A stretch of 64,000 bases of DNA, taken from Osedax fenrisi (Eukaryota; Annelida; Polychaeta; Sabellida; Siboglinidae). The DNA lies in NCBI GenBank assembly GCA_964019155.1, contig OZ025243.1, positions 29,973,871 to 30,037,870 on the forward strand. Reading direction: 5' to 3'. Position numbers and translations under genes: made by a program. This document shows positions 59,125 to 64,000 of the stretch, piece after piece. How positions within the stretch are numbered: the stretch's first letter is position 1; each line of letters opens with the position of its first letter. The notes under the pieces are model-generated. The model was given only the letters and a program-made list of their open reading frames with translations. It was not told the DNA's origin and searched no databases.

Positions 59125-59640
59125 CTATAATAATATTAGTATATAATAATTTGGCTAGGATATTTGTAAACCCATTGATGATCTTATATTAAATATGGCC
59201 ACACTGAGTACCTAATGATAGCAAATAACAACTCGATTACGTACTTATAAGTACATATATGAACAATACTTACCTGTCACTACATGATTCTTACCTATCA
59301 ACAATAAGTAGACAACTAGTGCGTATAAATGTAGAGCTCGTAGAACCTTCACTAGCGTATTATCAGAACATATAATTTAACAGTAGGCAACGGCTAACAC
59401 TTCTATACAACAAAAATAAGTTTACCGGTATCAAAACATAGTAGGACACTATCAACATGTTGTAGACAACTAAATAACAATCTAAAAATATGAAATAAAT
59501 ATATTATTAAATGAAAAATAGTGTGTATACAGCTTAATATATATGTTAAAACGATGCATATCAACGATGCGACTACAACAAAATCAACATATATATGACA
59601 TATATGACATATATATCTTCTCGAAACAGCATTCGAGAAA
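58260..59640. other. AT-rich spacer with long TA tracts
   Basis: No gene. TA tracts at 58541-58580 and 59066-59117, and a nested ACATACTATG/CATAGTATG palindrome near 58580-58655. Confidence 0.6.
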
Positions 59641-61316
59641 ACCGCAGCCATTAAAATTCCATTGAATCAAAGCTAAAAAAAAGAACTCCACGGGAAACAT
59701 CCGATGTTTGTCAAAAGCGTAATGTATTACACCACGCAGCATATACGGTTATAACTCACGATTCATCTGTAGATACACTGAAACACCATATATGGTCCTA
59801 TAGGACGACATCGGACAGTTCATAACTGTTCAAGAAGTAACAATAATAAACCGATTATATTAAAAGAAATATCATCCATATCTAAAATGGTGCTAGTAAC
59901 AAAATGTCAGCCATTGTATGGCAAATAGTAAATGAAATAAGCGGTATACAAATAAGGCCAAACGTAAAGTCCCACACCAATATGAAATAGCAAACTTATG
60001 GCAAAATTATTGTGATAATTTACACGGACAGGAGACTTAAATAAACATTATGGGCAATTCTCTCCCTGCAGACAAATAACTGAACGTAAAGAAGGACTCT
60101 TTCACGATTGAACTGCAACAAATAATCACAAATATAAATAATATAATGCATTTTGTCTTTATGAGATTCCAGCATAAGGTTGAAAGATCAATAACTTCCA
60201 AAATATACTGTTACACTTCTGCAATAGATAATATTCGCAAGAAAATATAGTGAGATGGATTGAAGAATATATTATATTTTCATAAAAAGGTCATCTATAC
60301 ATGCCAATAAATTATAGAGGTATAACGCTTACATAAATAGCAGCAAATATATATATATATATATATAATTCAATATTACTAAATCATATAAAACCAAAAA
60401 CAATACAAATCAACATTATTTTCTTAGTAACAAATCAAACACAGGGCACATTCTGACTAATAATGTAATGAATAAAGTCAAAAAATCTACGAGCTACAAT
60501 GCTATTTATAGACTTCTCAACATTATTCGACTCGTTACATCGTGGAAAGATAATAATAATGTTGTATTCGAATGGGATATATTTAGAAATAGTCAATGAA
60601 ATTATGATGCTATACCAACAAACTACATCAATGGATGGATCACCTAATATAGATACATAATTATTTGAAATTACTACATATGTTCTAAGACCGAGATAAG
60701 ATACGCCATTTATATTTATAATATGCGTTGGCCATATACTGAAGAATTCAATGGATATCACTCATGATTTTATAAAAAAAAAATTATCAAAAGATATTCT
60801 GAAATAAATATCACAGATGCTTATGAGATATCAGTCAATATAATTGTTGTGAATAAAATCTATCAACTAAGTGTTTATAAAACACTTTTTTAGGGCAACA
60901 ATTGAAACTGTTCAATAATAAGGTTGACTATAACGAATAATTTCGATAACAAGATATACGGATGTATGCGTACGGAGTTTTCGAGCTGCTTTAAATATAC
61001 GCTGGATAGAACATTTAAACAATAACTCTATGGAAATATTTATAAGATCATTATAACGATAGAAGAACATCTACTACGTTTCTAAGAACAGTTGGCGAAG
61101 AAAACAGGAACTCGCGCTCAATTCATTATAATGGGAACCACTGTACGGAAAAAGAAAACCTGGACTAACCACCAAAGACGTACCTATCGCAACTTGAAAA
61201 CGACACCGGGTGTACTAAATACAGTGTACTTCCGATGAACTAAAAACTGTATTGAGCGATAGAGTAAACTGGAGTAAAAGAGTCTCGGATTGAAGAGAAA
61301 ACTCGACGGTAAGGTA
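59640..61316 (+). mobile_element. LINE family 1, copy E, decayed
   Basis: Linker remnants (SAIVWQIVNEISGIQIRPN near 59910) are followed by RT motifs: FPKKGHLYMPINYRGITLT (frames joined by eye near 60290-60335), MLFIDFSTLFDSLHRGKI at about 60500-60548, and a C-terminal zone at 60990-61310. A tail CGGTAAGGTA at 61307-61316 matches the GGTAAGGTAA tail of copy C. The YADD region is not readable. Stops are dense; this is among the oldest copies. Confidence 0.72.
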
Positions 61317-61329
61317 TTATATAATATAG

Positions 61330-61807
61330 TGGTATAAAGGTATAATATACATTATTATTTGTTATTATTATCTATTATTATATTTTATGTAATTGATAAC
61401 TGTGATATATATTACAATATGCTATAATTCCAACATAAATTATGTATTCTTATAATAAAATAGTATTTAATATGATGAATATATATATATATATATATAA
61501 TAACAGATGTTTAGTATTAATAATATATAGTTTTATATAATAGAAATCCTTTGATAATAGTATTAGTATAAAGGCATTTGATACAATGGTATAAGATCGT
61601 ATAATGTGTACTCATTATAAAAAAGTGTACATTACCCAATGATTATAGACATACCGTTCTGAACAAACACCGATACCTCTAAATACTACTACGCGATCAG
61701 CAAATATCGCTAATCATACAAATACGTATTCAATTACAACTCTCCTCCTACTAAAGTTGGTTGCCAATAGGCATGCAGGGTATTACATTAGTAATATATA
61801 GTATATA

Positions 61808-61849
<42 letters not shown>

Positions 61850-61894
61850 TAACTTGTTATGACCTTATTACAGTGTGTCTAAAGTATACTATAC

Positions 61895-61958
<64 letters not shown>

Positions 61959-62340
61959 ATATGTATTAAAATATACATATTTATGATTTAAAAACACTTA
62001 TGGGTAAACATATAGCTAAACTATAAACTTATATATATATATATATTAAAAAATAATACATAATTTAAATATGATCAGTGAAATATACAGATACAAGAAT
62101 GCATTATTAAGAAAACAAAAACTTTATTATACATATCATGTGGTCACGGATCTACTATTACGTAATACAGAGTTACCTAATCCGGTAGATTGTCCACAAC
62201 CGGTAGATCTTCAACACGATTATATCACATCACGTAATAGGTATACACGAATGTATACAACAAATGTATACTCAATCGGGAAATATATATAAATAGGAAA
62301 ATACGGTTTAGTTTCGTTACAGTGAGTATAGATATATGTA
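61330..62340. other. AT-rich spacer with TA and GT microsatellites
   Basis: TA tracts at 61813-61846 and 61897-61940, followed by (TG)n to about 61958. No gene. A 73-codon frame at 62071-62292 has no recognisable feature. Confidence 0.55.
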
Positions 62341-63430
62341 CACACACACGCGCGCGCACACACGCGCGCGCTCGACACACTTATCACGGTGTATCGTACA
62401 CAGTGCATCGTATGTCGACATGCACACACCTACACACGTACTCGTACTATAGTTATATGTATATTGGTTGACGAGCGTCACACTCCGATGATCGGAATAG
62501 TTGACCGCTAGGTTGACCTCTACGCGCGCGCGAAGGTAGGCGTGGCCTATTGTGAGGTAACCGCGCGTGTGTGTTACGCAATGACGATGACGATGATGAT
62601 GATGCGGCGGTACGTGCTGCTAATGCTGACCGGTATTACGCGTCACTCTCATTACTAATATTACATAATAGTGATGGTAATAATGGTAATTGTGGTGGTA
62701 ATGATGGTGGCTGGGGTGGGGTGGTAGATGGTGGTTGGGTAATGGTAGTGGTGGTGATGGTGGTGGGGTAGTTGTAATAATCGATATAATAGAATCGTGC
62801 CGAGGCCTCGATGTAGAATATGAATAGATAATACGTGTTCATGATGATAATCACGATGATAATACGTGATGATAATACGCCTGTAGATGATGCATGAAGA
62901 TAATACATGAATATATATATACTATCGAGAGCGAAGGAGTGGTAACAAACACACGCGTTGAGAAGGAATAGGAGTTGTGTACGCTTTATTATTGAAATAG
63001 TGCGAGATGTTCGGTATCCGAGGTCAGCGGTCACGTGCTTGTTCGGCCATTAATCACGTGATAGTTCGATCATGCGCGGCGGAGGATAGCTTGTCACGTG
63101 TTTAGGGTGCCCCTTAATACGGCTCCGTTATCACTATCACCGCCACGCTCCATCTCCAGGGAGAAGGAAGAGTTCGGCAAACATCGCAGCGTTACGCTGA
63201 ATGACGCGCGCAACTCCACCTGGCGATCGAAACCGGCATCACGCGCGCATCCCACTTGGGCTATCATCGTCTCGCCGGTAAGGTGGTGTCCTTCCTGTCG
63301 GCGAAGTCGGGCTTTTCCTCGCTGGTGTAGGGTACGCCTGTATAGGGGACGGAGGGTGTCGGGGGTGTTATTACAATCACGTATACGTCCAATGGACGTT
63401 GTACATGTACAATACGCAATATACAATGTA
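62340..63430. other. GC-rich island
   Basis: Composition is strikingly GC-rich for this window, with CpG-rich runs (CACGCGCGCGC near 62353-62372), a GATGAT tract (62581-62602), a GGTGGT/GTAATGGT tract (62675-62770), and three CACGTG sites near 63033, 63055 and 63096. It could be the promoter and first exons of a host gene or a GC-rich insertion. Confidence 0.5.
63160..63277 (+). CDS. candidate internal exon of an unrecognised gene
   Basis: A 118-nt stretch lies between a plausible acceptor (pyrimidine-rich CATCTCCAG) and a strong donor (CCG|GTAAGG). One frame is open throughout, including EKEEFGKHRSVTLNDARNST and WRSKPASRAHPTWAIIVS. I do not recognise the protein. The GC and CpG content differ from all mobile elements in the window, which is the main reason for listing it. 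The opposite strand is also open over this interval, so strand and coding status are uncertain. Confidence 0.25.
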
Positions 63431-63820
63431 TACGTACATTGTTATTTTAATGATATTTTTACTTATAATTATAATTATATATATATTTATATGTAGCAGG
63501 TTTTGAAACGTTATCATAATGCCTTATCTAATTATAGTTATATAGCACTATATAGTGCTATATTCTGCTGATATACCCAGGTTACCATTTGGACATATAT
63601 GTATATATATTATGATGGTGGTTATAACAGAATGTCAGTATATATGGACCAGACATGATGGACTAGCATAGGTGCATTGGTTAACCAAGGGAATTCCCAC
63701 TCACATACACAGGTACACAATGTACCTGATACGGTGTACATTGTACACACACCGTACCCTCACTATTAATAATCACCCCCACATCAGTACGCAGTAGTAG
63801 TAGCTATTATAGCTAAGCTC
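63430..63820. other. spacer
   Basis: No gene. Short palindromes only: TATAGCACTATATAGTGCTATA near 63541 (22 bp, described as two 11-bp halves) and ACACAATGTAC facing GTACATTGTGT-like sequence near 63714-63748. Confidence 0.5.
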
Positions 63821-64000
63821 CAAAGATTTTGCGAAGCAAAGATATAACACTCCCTATGCATGCAACGTAATTTAGTAATATCCCCAACCGCTGCTAGCAG
63901 TAGTATCGAAATCACTGACATAGATTTAGGTTCGGCTCTGTTTGCATACAACAATGTTTTCATTGCTCTATTAAATTACATGCAATATAAATTAACTTTT
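63821..64000 (-). mobile_element. hairpin-ended MITE, cut by the window edge
   Basis: It starts CAAAGATTTTGCGAAGCAAA and follows the 51672-52126 copy almost base for base until the window ends. The 7 bp before it are TAAGCTC (63814-63820); the other duplication lies outside the window. Confidence 0.9.

Noticed and set aside
63094..63426. Antisense 110-codon frame in the GC-rich island
   Set aside because: GC-rich DNA is often open on both strands; the plus strand has the better splice-site context. Neither is proven.

Overview
The window looks like a very AT-rich, gene-poor stretch of a eukaryotic nuclear genome, most likely an invertebrate animal. Evidence for a eukaryote: intron-containing reading frames with GT-AG junctions, eukaryotic tRNA genes without an encoded CCA, LINEs, a Ty3/gypsy-type retroelement, hAT, PIF/Harbinger and MITE-like DNA transposons, and many (TA)n and (CA)n tracts. 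I cannot name the species. No host protein-coding gene is identified with confidence; the best candidate is one GC-rich exon near the right edge (63160-63277).

Layout. 0-8.4 kb: three decayed copies of one EN/RT LINE family, one split by a hAT element (296-1388), plus a second hAT element (4205-5594). 8.5-12.5 kb: a decayed Ty3/gypsy element. 12.5-20.3 kb: mostly non-coding DNA plus two CR1-like LINE fragments. 20.3-21.8 kb: a non-autonomous hAT with long internal arrays. 22-30.4 kb: MITEs, a nested CR1-like LINE and an antisense LINE. 30.7-31.3 kb: a palindrome carrying two tRNA-Cys genes. 31.6-38.0 kb: a foldback-like element whose inverted arms consist of about 206-bp tandem units. 38.1 kb: tRNA-Gly. 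38.2-43.1 kb: a second gypsy relic and two further LINE families. 45.4-47.2 kb: a tandem array of three tRNA-His genes, one unit split by a MITE. 47.9-54.5 kb: a PIF/Harbinger element with its two convergent genes. 54.7-58.0 kb: a MULE-like element, a diverged solo arm of the foldback family and a MITE. 58.2 kb: a fourth tRNA-His. 59.6-61.3 kb: a fifth LINE copy. 62.3-63.4 kb: a GC-rich island.

How the parts relate. Nearly everything is mobile DNA inserted into other mobile DNA, so order of insertion can be read from interruptions and target-site duplications (TSDs). Only the Harbinger pair forms a recognisable two-gene system: a Myb/SANT-like DNA-binding protein and a DDE transposase, convergent with stop codons about 25 bp apart. 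The transposase appears to lack the exon that should carry its third catalytic residue.

The most unusual observations are (1) a MITE family with 7-bp TSDs whose two ends form small hairpins differing by a compensatory G-C/C-G swap, with copies reduced to 42 and 64 bp that still have perfect TSDs; and (2) the foldback-like element, its three-unit higher-order repeat and its diverged relative at 56.8-57.8 kb.
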